Both the position numbers and the translations under genes were made by a program. DNA of 64,000 bases from Pseudomonas guangdongensis (GTDB lineage Bacteria; Pseudomonadota; Gammaproteobacteria; Pseudomonadales; Pseudomonadaceae), in assembly GCF_900105885.1 (NCBI RefSeq), contig NZ_LT629780.1, positions 2,108,001 to 2,172,000 on the forward strand, in the 5' to 3' direction. Of this stretch, positions 63,904-64,000 are shown piece after piece. The notes beneath the pieces are model-generated. The model was not told where the DNA came from. It saw only the letters and a program-made list of their open reading frames with translations, and ran no database searches. Each line of letters begins with the position of its first letter. Positions within the stretch are counted from its first letter, which is position 1.

Positions 63904-64000
63904 ATGCCGACCTCCTTTCTGGAAATCGTGGAGCTGTCTGACGGCCGTATCGTCCTGCGTCGTGGCGACGACGAGGAGGCGCTGGTGACCCTCGAATTCT
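63904..64000 (+). CDS. Small hypothetical protein, truncated at the window edge
   Basis: Starts at the ATG at 63904 and reads MPTSFLEIVELSDGRIVLRR then continues to the edge (32 codons visible). A TGG-TACAAT extended -10 at 63866-63874 lies about 30 bases upstream. From memory a small hypothetical gene occupies this spot between topA and sulA-lexA in Pseudomonas; not enough is visible for a family. Confidence 0.75.
   Translation, partial: MPTSFLEIVELSDGRIVLRRGDDEEALVTLEF

Overview
The window is a high-GC chromosomal segment, almost certainly from a Pseudomonas or close relative. The gene complement and local orders (smc-zipA-ligA, prfB-lysS, recC-recB-recD, slt / uup, fadB-fadA, topA next to DUF6586-type genes) match Pseudomonas core chromosome blocks. 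I see no rRNA, CRISPR, phage, integrase or intact insertion sequence. This is mostly ordinary core genome with small accessory patches between blocks.

Layout. 1-3 kb: possible start of a gene running off the left edge, then a 7TMR-DISM sensor kinase / OmpR-type regulator pair. 3-13 kb: Smc, ZipA, LigA, RF2 (with its +1 frameshift) and LysS, i.e. chromosome organisation, division, ligation and translation. 13-19.5 kb: lipoprotein plus QEGLA/DUF1704 putative metallopeptidase plus small membrane protein; DUF488 with a soluble PQQ-type sugar dehydrogenase; a divergent pseudouridine-synthase-like protein preceded by a SutA-like 61-residue protein; an LLM-class flavin oxidoreductase; a cold-shock protein. 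19.8-27.6 kb: CvfB-like RNA-binding protein, an orphan oxygenase of two-component p-hydroxyphenylacetate hydroxylase type, a guanidinium exporter behind a guanidine-II riboswitch, a MarR-MFS efflux pair behind a long palindrome, a SelW-like protein, EamA, SprT and YIP1 proteins. 27.8-37.4 kb: TtcA, a Tag-like protein, two NlpC/P60 lipoproteins, a BCAM0308-type protein and phosphoribosyltransferase flanking an ANR/FNR-like site, a UPF0126/TRIC membrane protein under a tandem glycine riboswitch, a SIMPL protein, and two L,D-transpeptidase-type genes. 37.4-46.9 kb: recCBD and tRNA-Asn. 46.9-56.4 kb: aromatic/aspartate aminotransferase, uvrB, a REP pair, benE, slt, uup, universal stress protein. 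56.7-64 kb: fadBA, DUF1653, topA, DUF6586 and the start of a further small gene.

The main themes are genome maintenance (smc, ligA, recCBD, uvrB, topA, Tag-like), cell envelope (zipA, slt, two NlpC/P60, two L,D-transpeptidases), translation/RNA (prfB, lysS, ttcA, CvfB, cold shock) and metabolite-sensing export or transport (two riboswitches). The observations most worth follow-up are the two riboswitch-transporter units, the MATCAP-like HExxxH protein, the SutA-like/pseudouridine-synthase-like pair whose usual catalytic Asp is replaced by Glu, the Tag-like protein without the usual catalytic Glu, the oxygenase without its reductase, and the BCAM0308/phosphoribosyltransferase pair around an ANR-like box.
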